DNA from: Prevotella sp. UBA7782
Lineage (GTDB): Bacteria > Bacteroidota > Bacteroidia > Bacteroidales > Bacteroidaceae
DNA: 5,878 nt
Direction of reading: 5' to 3'
NCBI GenBank assembly: GCA_002480935.1
Contig: DLDC01000034.1
Span: 6,722 to 12,599 of the forward strand
The notes beneath the pieces are model-generated. The model was not told the origin of the DNA, made no database searches, and saw only the letters and a program-made list of their open reading frames with translations. A program made the translations under genes and the position numbers. The first letter of the stretch is position 1, and the number at the start of each line of letters is the position of its first letter. Of the stretch, positions 1 through 5,878 are shown piece after piece.

Positions 1-798
1 ACCTGGCCCATGCTCATCCTGGGCATCGCCGGACAGCTTAACCAGAGCGCTTCGCAGATACTCTTTCCCTATCTGTATGACGGAGCAGCCTCAGAGGCGA
101 AGGCACAGCTGGGCATTTACGGCGGATGTATCAAGATTGCCATGATCATGGTGATCATCACACAGGCCTTCCGCTTTGCATACGAGCCTTTCGTATTCGG
201 CAATAAAGATGCCGACAAGAAGCAAACCTATGCCAAGGTGATGAAATTCTATGTCATGTTCACACTGCTGGCCTATCTTTGCGTCATTGCTTATATGGAC
301 ATCCTGCGCCATGTGGTGGCCCCCGATTACTGGGAAGGCCTGAAGGTGGTGCCCATCACGATGGCCGCCGAGATTATGTTCGGCGTCTACTTCAATCTGA
401 GCTTCTGGTATAAGCTCACCGACCGCACCATCTGGGGCGCCTACTTCTCCGGACTGGGATGCCTGGTGCTCATCCTCACCGATGTTATCTTCATACCCCA
501 TTACAGCTATATGGCCTGCGCATGGGCCGGCTTTGCGGCTTACGGAATAAGCATGGTGGCCAGCTATTTCTTCGGGCAGAAGTATTACCCCATCAACTAT
601 CCCATCAAGGATATTATGATATATGTTGTTCTGGCCGTGCTCGTCTTCGCCGGAATGACCTGTTCCAACCAGCTGCTGCCATCGGGCTGGGCCCTTGTGG
701 GCAACACACTGCTCTTGCTGGCGTTTGTGGCTTACATGGTGAAGAAAGACATACCCTTAGCCAGCCTGCCTGTCATTGGCAAGCACTTCAAGAAATAA
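1..798 (+). CDS. Polysaccharide/oligosaccharide flippase (Wzx/MATE-like), C-terminal part
   Basis: This is the C-terminal 265 residues of an inner-membrane lipid-linked oligosaccharide flippase of the polysaccharide-export (PST/MOP) type. The frame is open to base 1 (T-W-P before the first Met at base 10), so that Met is internal and the true start lies outside the window. About seven hydrophobic segments can be seen, counting from the Met at base 10: roughly 35-55, 80-98, 112-133, 143-163, 167-188, 200-222 and 227-244. Short charged loops separate them, for example NKDADKK at 65-71. The protein ends in a basic tail (GKHFKK), as expected of a cytoplasmic C-terminus. Proteins of this family move undecaprenyl-linked sugar units across the inner membrane for surface polysaccharide or LPS assembly. 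No catalytic motif defines the family, so the call rests on the membrane pattern and on resemblance to Bacteroidales 'polysaccharide biosynthesis protein' C-termini. Another MATE-like transporter is the main alternative. The substrate cannot be told. Confidence 0.72.
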   Translation, partial: TWPMLILGIAGQLNQSASQILFPYLYDGAASEAKAQLGIYGGCIKIAMIMVIITQAFRFAYEPFVFGNKDADKKQTYAKVMKFYVMFTLLAYLCVIAYMDILRHVVAPDYWEGLKVVPITMAAEIMFGVYFNLSFWYKLTDRTIWGAYFSGLGCLVLILTDVIFIPHYSYMACAWAGFAAYGISMVASYFFGQKYYPINYPIKDIMIYVVLAVLVFAGMTCSNQLLPSGWALVGNTLLLLAFVAYMVKKDIPLASLPVIGKHFKK

Positions 799-830
799 CG
801 TAATCTTAATTAATAGCTATAGAAAACCTT

Positions 831-2960
831 ATGAGAAAAAAACAATTCACAAAAGTTGTCACCTTGCTGGCTGCAACAGCCGCTGTGTGCATGCCGGCAC
901 ATGGTGATGAGGGCATGTGGACACTGTACAATCTGCCGCAGGCGGTGTACGATGAGATGGTACAGGAGGGCTTTCAGTTGCCCTACAACAGTCTTTATGC
1001 CGGACAAGACGCGTTGAAGAACGCTGTGGTAAACTTTTCGGGCTACTGCTCGGGCGTAGTGGTGTCACCCAACGGACTGGTGTTCACCAACCACCACTGT
1101 GGCTTCTCGGCCATCAACGCCCACTCTACAGAGGAGCACGACTATATGCTCAACGGCTTCTATGCCAAGGACTACAGTGAGGAACTGCCCAACGAGAATA
1201 TGTTTGTGAGCTTCATGAAGGACCAGAAAGACGTTACGGCACGGGTGCAGAATGTTATCAAGGGTATGACAGGCACAGCTGCGGGAGCTGCCATAGACTC
1301 TATTGCCAACGTGATGACCGACTCGGTGAAGAACATAGACAACACGCTGCACGTCGAGATTGATGCCTTCTATGAGGGAAATAAGTATTATGCCACTACT
1401 TATCAGAAGTTCGACGACATACGCCTGGTGTTCACCGTGCCCAAGTCGATGGGTAAGTATGGTGGCGAAACAGACAACTGGATGTGGCCCCGGCAGACTT
1501 GCGACTTCTCGGTGTTCCGCATTTATGCCGACCCGAAGACCAACGGCCCCGCCGAATACTCCAAGAACAACGTGCCTTATCATCCCAAGCACTGGGCACC
1601 CGTGAGCCTACAGGGCTATAAGGACGGCGATTTCTCTATGACCGTGGGTTATCCCGGCTCTACGGAGAGGTATCTGTCAAGCTACGGCATACAGCAGATG
1701 CGCGACATAGACAATACTACTCGCGTGCAGGCACGCACCATCAAGCTGGCCCTGATGAAGAAATACATGGACCAAAGCGAGAAAACGCGCATACAGTATG
1801 AGGACAAATACGTGGGAGCAGCCAATTACTGGAAGAACAGCATGGGCATGAACAAGTGCATAGACTCTATTGGGCTGATACGGCAGAAGCAGGAATATGA
1901 GGCCAAGATAAGGCAATGGCAGCTGCAAAACCCCACGCTGAGCGAGAAAGTGGACTTCGACCTGCTGCAAAAATTGTATGCCAAGGAGGCCGAGAGCGCC
2001 AAAGCATCCAGCTATATGGGTGAGTCGTTCTTCCGTACATCTGAGTTCTTTGCCCGCGCCATAAAGATTTGCAATGGTATGGAGGCAAAAGGGCCGAAGG
2101 ATAACCCCAAGAAGCAATACGTGGAATTTGACGACAACAGCAACGAATGGAACTTGCAGCTCGATAAGGAGCTTACTTGCGCCATGCTGAAGAACTATGC
2201 TGAGAACGCGCCCGCACGCTTCCTGCCTAAGTTCTATACCACTATTAAGAATAAGTTCGGCGGCGATTACAAGAAGTATACCGACTATCTGTATGACAAG
2301 TCGGGACTGATGAAACCCGGATATAAGTTCTACGACCATAAAAAGAACTTCGCCAAAGACCCCGGAGTGGCTATGGGCTTCGACATCATGGAGGTTATCA
2401 GTGCTCTGAGAGAGGAACTTTATCCACTGTCAGACAGCATCAGTGAGCAGGAGAAGCATCTCTGCGCTGCCAAGATACGCATGGAAGAGGATATGCCACA
2501 CTACTCTGATGCCAACTTCACCATGCGTCTGAGCTACGGACAAGTGGGCGGTTACCTCATCGGAGGCTATAAGTCGGGCTACTACACCGACGCTGCCAGC
2601 ATCGTGGAAAAGATGAAACGGGGCAACGAAGTAGAAGAATATAAGGCCGAGCCCATTATGATGCAGCTGATGAGTCAGAAAGACTTCGGCCGTTATCAGG
2701 ACAAGACAACGGGCAAGATGCAGCTCTGCTTCCTCACCAACAACGATATTACGGGCGGAAATAGTGGCTCGCCGATGTTCGACGGACGTGGCAGGCTCAT
2801 CGGATTGGCCTTCGATGGCAACTGGGACAGCCTGGCCAGCGACATCAACTTCGACAGGCAACTGGCTCGCTGCATAGGTGTAGACATCCGTTACGTGCTT
2901 TTCATGATGGACAAGTGGGGACATGCCGACAGGCTGCTACAGGAGATTAACCCCCAATAA
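831..2960 (+). CDS. dpp7: S46 family dipeptidyl-peptidase, DPP7 type
   Basis: This is a complete 709-residue periplasmic serine exopeptidase that removes dipeptides from the N-terminus of oligopeptides. Its length is usual for S46. A signal peptide is visible (basic RKK at 2-4, hydrophobic core, likely cleavage after A-H-G at 25), leaving a mature start at DEGMW. The chymotrypsin-like triad can be placed by family motifs: His89 in TNHHCGF, Asp225 in WPRQTCDF and Ser645 in GGNSGSP. Asn216, Trp217 and Arg221 (DNWMWPR) and Asp662 match residues known in S46 enzymes to hold the substrate's free N-terminus. Gly663, 18 residues after Ser645, occupies the position that is Gly in DPP7 and Arg in the Asp/Glu-specific DPP11, so hydrophobic P1 preference is inferred. 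The start is the ATG directly before the signal peptide, without a clear Shine-Dalgarno, 32 AT-rich bases after the flippase stop. Co-transcription with the flippase is possible. The family call is very secure; the subtype rests on one residue. Confidence 0.95.
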   Translation: MRKKQFTKVVTLLAATAAVCMPAHGDEGMWTLYNLPQAVYDEMVQEGFQLPYNSLYAGQDALKNAVVNFSGYCSGVVVSPNGLVFTNHHCGFSAINAHSTEEHDYMLNGFYAKDYSEELPNENMFVSFMKDQKDVTARVQNVIKGMTGTAAGAAIDSIANVMTDSVKNIDNTLHVEIDAFYEGNKYYATTYQKFDDIRLVFTVPKSMGKYGGETDNWMWPRQTCDFSVFRIYADPKTNGPAEYSKNNVPYHPKHWAPVSLQGYKDGDFSMTVGYPGSTERYLSSYGIQQMRDIDNTTRVQARTIKLALMKKYMDQSEKTRIQYEDKYVGAANYWKNSMGMNKCIDSIGLIRQKQEYEAKIRQWQLQNPTLSEKVDFDLLQKLYAKEAESAKASSYMGESFFRTSEFFARAIKICNGMEAKGPKDNPKKQYVEFDDNSNEWNLQLDKELTCAMLKNYAENAPARFLPKFYTTIKNKFGGDYKKYTDYLYDKSGLMKPGYKFYDHKKNFAKDPGVAMGFDIMEVISALREELYPLSDSISEQEKHLCAAKIRMEEDMPHYSDANFTMRLSYGQVGGYLIGGYKSGYYTDAASIVEKMKRGNEVEEYKAEPIMMQLMSQKDFGRYQDKTTGKMQLCFLTNNDITGGNSGSPMFDGRGRLIGLAFDGNWDSLASDINFDRQLARCIGVDIRYVLFMMDKWGHADRLLQEINPQ

Positions 2961-2999
2961 CAGTCTCTTTGCAGGGCCCCAACGCCCATATCTATAACC

Positions 3000-3037
3000 C
3001 AAGAGGGGCAAGCAACACACGCTGCTTGCCCCTCTTG
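3000..3037. terminator. GC-rich hairpin between convergent genes, probable bidirectional terminator
   Basis: A perfect inverted repeat pairs AAGAGGGGCAAGCA (3001-3014) with TGCTTGCCCCTCTT (3023-3036) around an 8-base loop; a C-G pair at 3000/3037 extends the stem to 15 bp. It lies 39 bases after the peptidase stop and 89 bases beyond the TPR gene's stop on the opposite strand, where a terminator shared by two convergent genes is expected. The right arm ends in CTCTT on either strand, but only two T residues follow the GC-rich part, so the U-tract is weak. It could instead act mainly as an mRNA 3'-end stabiliser. The remaining bases up to 3126 show no further feature. Confidence 0.65.
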
Positions 3038-3126
3038 ATGTTGTAAACCGTCAGAATGCTTTGACTGAATGATGTTTATGCCTTATAAGCAGACAGGTTC
3101 ATGGTGCTTTCTGATAACATTTTGCC

Positions 3127-4734
3127 TTACTGCTTGATGTACTTTTTCAGCATATTCTCATACGGCTGATAGCCTTTAAGTGGCTTGAGGAAGGGAATAT
3201 CCCTCAGCAAGCAGTAGCTGTTGAACCCTTTCTCCAGGGCTATCTCAAGCTTGCGCATGGCCATTTCCTTGTCACCTAAGAGCGCATATAGTTCTGCTGC
3301 ACCAACATAATCAGATGAAGAAGGATTGTCAGCCAGGCATTTGGCTACGCTCTCCAGTGCTGCTTTGTCTATGCCCAGATAGTGCTGCGAGATGAAGGTG
3401 GGTGCGGTGGGCGTGCCCACGCTATCCATTTCTATGGCCTTACGGAAGTCTCCCTCGGCCTGCATGTCCATTCCCTGCTCTTTTTCCAGCCATCCTCTGT
3501 ATAACAAGTCTCTGGCATCATATTCGTCAGGGTCGTCGCCTATGGCCTTGTTGTAGTCGTCTAAGGCTTTCTTATAATCGCCTTTCAGCATATAAGTCTT
3601 GCCCCTTACTCCGTAATAATTCGCTCCGCTATCAATGGCTTTGTCATATTGCGCCAGAGCCTTGTCGTATAATCCTTGGTCGCAGTACAGGTCTCCTATG
3701 CAAGCCTCATAGCTTGCTGTGCTCTCATCAGAGTCTTTGGCCAGTTGCAGTGCCTTTCTTATCCATGTCTCCGCGTTGGCATAGTCGTTCGTCATGAAGT
3801 AGGTTTTAAACACTTGGTATGCCCCTTCTGCGCTCTTGTTCAGGTTGAAGGCCTTCTTCATAGCCTCACCGGCTTGTGGATATTGCTGCAGCTGGTAATA
3901 GGCATCGCCCAGCAGGGAGGGCCACATCCAGTTTTTCGTGTCTTTGTTCATGCGTTCCTTCAGTCCGCTGATAACGTAGTCGCGCGTTGCCGTGGTGTCT
4001 ACGTAGACCTTAAAGATATATGACACCTCGTCGTCGGCATCTATATTGTATAGGCTGAGCATGTCGTCGATGGCCTCCTTATATTTATCTTGGGCAAACC
4101 GCACCAGTGAGCGTTGCTTCAGGGCAGATGTGTTTTCGTTGTCAGCTTGCAACACTTTGTTGAGCCAAGTCAAAGCGTCATCATATTTTTTCTGACTTAT
4201 CAGGCAGCCGGCTATGTTGTCCATCATGTCAAGGTTGCCGGGATCTGTCTCCAGCAGTGCCTTATAGTCGTCGATGGCCTCGTCATATTTTTCGTCGTTA
4301 TAGTATTTTTCAGCCCTGGCGTTCAGCAGAGAGGCATTTTTGGGATAGCGTTTCAGCCCCTCATTAAGTGCGGCCAGAGCCTGCTCTTTGTCGTCTGCCG
4401 CCTCATATATCTTGCTTTTCAGAATATAAGCCTTGCCTAAAGACACTTCGTCTTGCTTGGGTATGTACTTCATGGCATTGTCCAGAGCCTTCAGCCCGTT
4501 GGCTATGTCGCCGCCATCGGCCACGAGCGATGCCTTCAATATCCATGCGTAGCCGTTCTTGGGGTTCTGCTTGAGCTCCTTGTCTACCCACGAAGTGGCT
4601 TTGTCCAGGTTGCTGTTGTTAATAGCTTCTACGGCTTTCTGCAAGTTGTAAGTTGCGTTTTGCGCCTTCATTCTCAGTGGGGCAAGAGCCAACATCAGGA
4701 GAATGGCGACCATGTAGGTGATGTTTCGAATCAT
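3127..4734 (-). CDS. Exported tetratricopeptide-repeat (TPR) protein
   Basis: This is a complete protein of 535 residues built almost entirely of TPR helix pairs. An N-terminal signal peptide is visible (MIRN, then a hydrophobic core at about 7-20, R-M-K-A-Q at 21-25), with cleavage probably before Gln25, a common Bacteroidota pattern. No lipobox Cys is present, so it is probably a soluble periplasmic or envelope-associated protein. About twelve TPR-like units follow, with the clearest at roughly 101-134, 135-168, 169-202, 203-235, 268-302, 341-372 and 373-404; typical positions include Y-D-E-A-I and Y-D-K-A-L at the A-helix/B-helix turn and a Pro-rich inter-repeat turn (DPGN, YPKN, DPDE). 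The last part (476-530, AELYALLGDKEMA to FLKPLKGYQPYENML) is a form often found at the end of TPR arrays. TPR arrays are protein-binding scaffolds, and no enzymatic domain is fused. The ATG at 4734 is preferred to an in-frame TTG at 4761, which would add nine residues before the signal peptide and overlap the promoter candidate. Partner and process are unknown. Confidence 0.9.
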   Translation of the reverse strand: MIRNITYMVAILLMLALAPLRMKAQNATYNLQKAVEAINNSNLDKATSWVDKELKQNPKNGYAWILKASLVADGGDIANGLKALDNAMKYIPKQDEVSLGKAYILKSKIYEAADDKEQALAALNEGLKRYPKNASLLNARAEKYYNDEKYDEAIDDYKALLETDPGNLDMMDNIAGCLISQKKYDDALTWLNKVLQADNENTSALKQRSLVRFAQDKYKEAIDDMLSLYNIDADDEVSYIFKVYVDTTATRDYVISGLKERMNKDTKNWMWPSLLGDAYYQLQQYPQAGEAMKKAFNLNKSAEGAYQVFKTYFMTNDYANAETWIRKALQLAKDSDESTASYEACIGDLYCDQGLYDKALAQYDKAIDSGANYYGVRGKTYMLKGDYKKALDDYNKAIGDDPDEYDARDLLYRGWLEKEQGMDMQAEGDFRKAIEMDSVGTPTAPTFISQHYLGIDKAALESVAKCLADNPSSSDYVGAAELYALLGDKEMAMRKLEIALEKGFNSYCLLRDIPFLKPLKGYQPYENMLKKYIKQ

Positions 4735-4758
4735 AAGTGTAGGTATTAATTGATGCCA

Positions 4759-4790
4759 CAAATTTAGTTATATAAGTTAAACAAAGCAAG
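4759..4790 (-). promoter_or_regulatory. Bacteroidota-type promoter candidate for the TPR gene
   Basis: Read on the minus strand, TAAATTTG (4766-4759) fits the Bacteroidota -7 consensus TAnnTTTG exactly. CTTG (4790-4787) lies 20 bases upstream, within the usual 19-21 base spacing for the -33 TTTG element, with one mismatch. A perfect TTTG at 4785-4782 is only 15 bases away and is too close. Transcription would start near 4750-4755, giving a 5' leader of about 15-20 bases before the ATG at 4734. A nine-base A/T run (4800-4808) just upstream may act like an UP element. The match was found by eye. Confidence 0.5.
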
Positions 4791-4834
4791 TGATTTGTGA
4801 AAAAAAAAGTGGTTTATTTAGATAAAAATCATTC

Positions 4835-4869
4835 AAAAAGGCAGTGGCGGCACCGTTTGTGTGCCGCCA
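4835..4869 (-). terminator. Intrinsic terminator of the pectate-lyase-like gene
   Basis: On the minus strand, TGGCGGCAC (4869-4861) pairs with GTGCCGCCA (4853-4845) around a seven-base loop, making a 9-bp GC-rich stem. CTGCC and then TTTTT (4839-4835) follow it. The hairpin begins seven bases beyond the TAG stop of the lyase gene (4877-4879), the classic place for a Rho-independent terminator. The short gap between stem and U-tract makes it slightly less than ideal. It separates the lyase transcript from the TPR gene downstream on the same strand. Confidence 0.75.
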
Positions 4870-4876
4870 TCGTCTG

Positions 4877-5878
4877 CTATCTGCGTGTCACCTTATAGGT
4901 GGTTGTCTTTCCGTTGGCGTCTTTCGTGCGCACCACATACACTTCGCCGGGCAGCTTGGCCAGTGGCAGCTTGCTCACCGCAAGCCCCTTGCAGCGACCC
5001 TCAGCCACCTTTCTGCCGTCGAGGGTGTACATCTCATAGCTCACGGCCTGTGCCTGCGGGGTTGCCTCAATGCCTGTAGCCTCACCCGTCACGGCCACGT
5101 TGAGTGTGCGTGTCAGGCTGTCGTTGTCGCCGTCGGTCACGGTCAGAGCAATGCTGTTGAGCGTTGCCGCATGCCCAGTGGGCCGTATGACGAGCATGCT
5201 GTCTTGCTCCGTGCTCAGGCTGAGCGCGTTTCCGTCATACTGCCAGGTATAGGTTGGCGACTTGGTGAAGCCGGCAAAGAGCGACTTCATGTTCACTTTT
5301 GCCGTTTCAGCGGGAGCCAGCACCCTGTGTTCCTCAGCCATCCAGTTCAGGTAGTCCTCCAGTTCGGTATAGCCGTCGTGGTTGCTGTCGGCATTGTTAT
5401 TGGCCGTGTTGGGGTCGGTGCCCGTTATCTTCTCAAACCAGTCGGGTATGCCGTCCTGGTCGGTGTCATAGCCTTCGGGCCGCGATTCCTTGGCAAAGAG
5501 CTCCCATCCTCCGGCATCCTCCTCGTTGTCTATCTCGCCTTTGATGCCCGACAAGCTGCCTTTATACGTCCACGAGCGGTCTCTTGTCTCGCGCACCATG
5601 CGCAGGTCGTGGTCGTCTCTCATGGGTTGGGTGGCTCCGGCACACGAGAGCACCTTCTTGTAAGCCAGTTCGGGGCTGTCTATGGTGGCATGTGACTCAA
5701 AGTAAGGAGCCGTTCCCCAATACGTCCAGTCCACGGTTTGCTTGGAACTTATCTGCACCGACTTCATGTCTTTGGCATCCTTGTCTATCTTTCCGGACTT
5801 ATTGTCTCTGATGTTGTTGTGCAGGTAGGCGCTCTGCGTGCCCTTTCCGGTGCCTTCCAGCTGCAGGGTGAAGATGCG
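4877..5878 (-). CDS. Secreted PL1-family pectate-lyase-like protein, C-terminal part
   Basis: This is the C-terminal 333 residues of a secreted polysaccharide lyase; the frame is open to the right edge, so the Met at 5767 is internal and the start lies outside. Numbering from the edge: residues 1-125 resemble the end of the PL1 beta-helix catalytic domain, with the AYKKVLSCAGATQPMRDDHD stretch at about 72-91, which in PL1 proteins commonly reads as AYxxVLxxAGAxxPxRDxxD, then IDNEEDAGGW at 116-125. Two EF-hand-like calcium loops follow, DTDQDGIPDWFE at 138-149 and DSNHDGYTELED at 164-175. A beta-rich, Ig-like stretch spans about 192-267. The last part (280-333: YTLDGRKV, LPGEVYVVR, TYKVTRR) resembles a type IX secretion sorting domain. 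Family members cleave pectate by calcium-dependent beta-elimination, but the catalytic and calcium residues of the PL1 domain are not in view. The protein would be exported or cell-surface bound. Another right-handed beta-helix lyase is the main alternative. Confidence 0.78.
   Translation of the reverse strand, partial: RIFTLQLEGTGKGTQSAYLHNNIRDNKSGKIDKDAKDMKSVQISSKQTVDWTYWGTAPYFESHATIDSPELAYKKVLSCAGATQPMRDDHDLRMVRETRDRSWTYKGSLSGIKGEIDNEEDAGGWELFAKESRPEGYDTDQDGIPDWFEKITGTDPNTANNNADSNHDGYTELEDYLNWMAEEHRVLAPAETAKVNMKSLFAGFTKSPTYTWQYDGNALSLSTEQDSMLVIRPTGHAATLNSIALTVTDGDNDSLTRTLNVAVTGEATGIEATPQAQAVSYEMYTLDGRKVAEGRCKGLAVSKLPLAKLPGEVYVVRTKDANGKTTTYKVTRR

Noticed and set aside
459..803. A plus-strand frame of 114 codons overlapping the end of the flippase gene
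   Set aside because: It is shifted relative to the transmembrane-rich frame and its product is Arg/His/Gly/Cys-rich, as expected of a shadow frame.
776..830. Promoter for the peptidase gene in or before the 32-base gap
   Set aside because: TAATCTTA near 801 only partly resembles the -7 consensus TAnnTTTG, and the nearest TTG is at an off spacing. This is too weak to call; co-transcription with the flippase is equally likely.
885..893. Possible lipoprotein cysteine in the peptidase signal sequence (Cys20)
   Set aside because: The residues before it are A-A-V. Val at -1 does not fit a lipobox, which needs Gly, Ala or Ser there, and a better signal peptidase I site (A-H-G) follows at 23-25.
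1065..2924. Several minus-strand open frames of 160-220 codons inside the peptidase gene
   Set aside because: All lie wholly within the S46 gene, whose frame carries the signal peptide and all triad motifs. Their translations are His/Val/Leu-rich without domains or plausible starts.
3038..3126. Possible small RNA or small gene in the gap after the peptidase hairpin
   Set aside because: Only a short palindrome (CTTATAAG) was noticed. No promoter, credible coding frame or terminator was found there.
4800..4808. A nine-base A run between the lyase and TPR genes as a second terminator
   Set aside because: No stable hairpin lies directly before it on the minus strand. It fits better as AT-rich DNA upstream of the TPR promoter.
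4844..5695. A 283-codon plus-strand open frame lying opposite the lyase gene
   Set aside because: It is antisense to a gene with clear domain homology, covers the terminator hairpin, and its product has no recognisable domain and looks like a composition artefact. Open antisense frames are common opposite GC-rich third positions.

Overview
The window reads as chromosomal DNA of a Bacteroidota, most likely a Prevotella-like member of the Bacteroidales. The evidence is an S46 dipeptidyl-peptidase, a polysaccharide lyase ending in a domain that resembles a type IX secretion sorting domain, start sites without clear Shine-Dalgarno sequences, and a promoter candidate of the Bacteroidota form (TTG-like -33, TAnnTTTG -7). 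The genus is inferred from overall flavour. No mobile element, CRISPR array, tRNA or rRNA was seen.

Layout. Bases 1-798 (+) are the C-terminal part of a polysaccharide flippase that enters from the left edge. After 32 bases comes a complete S46 dipeptidyl-peptidase (831-2960, +), whose S1-pocket residue points to the DPP7 type with hydrophobic P1 preference. A GC-rich hairpin (3000-3037) lies between it and the next gene, which is convergent: a complete exported TPR-repeat protein (4734-3127, -). That gene has its own promoter candidate just upstream. Further right, an intrinsic terminator (4835-4869, -) closes the last gene (5878-4877, -). This is the C-terminal part of a secreted pectate-lyase-like PL1 protein with two EF-hand-like calcium loops, a beta-rich module and the C-terminal sorting-like domain; its N-terminus is beyond the right edge.

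How they fit together. The flippase and peptidase are co-directional and close, so they may share a transcript, though no functional link is evident. The peptidase would act in the periplasm, releasing dipeptides from oligopeptides. The lyase would act outside the cell on pectic polymers. The TPR protein is probably periplasmic or envelope-associated, with unknown partners. The lyase and TPR genes share a strand but are separated by a terminator and a new promoter, so they look like separate transcription units.

I found no convincing undescribed system. The points worth a second look are the specificity call and active-site variation of the peptidase, the corrected start of the TPR gene, the hairpin between the convergent genes, and the modular C-terminus of the lyase.
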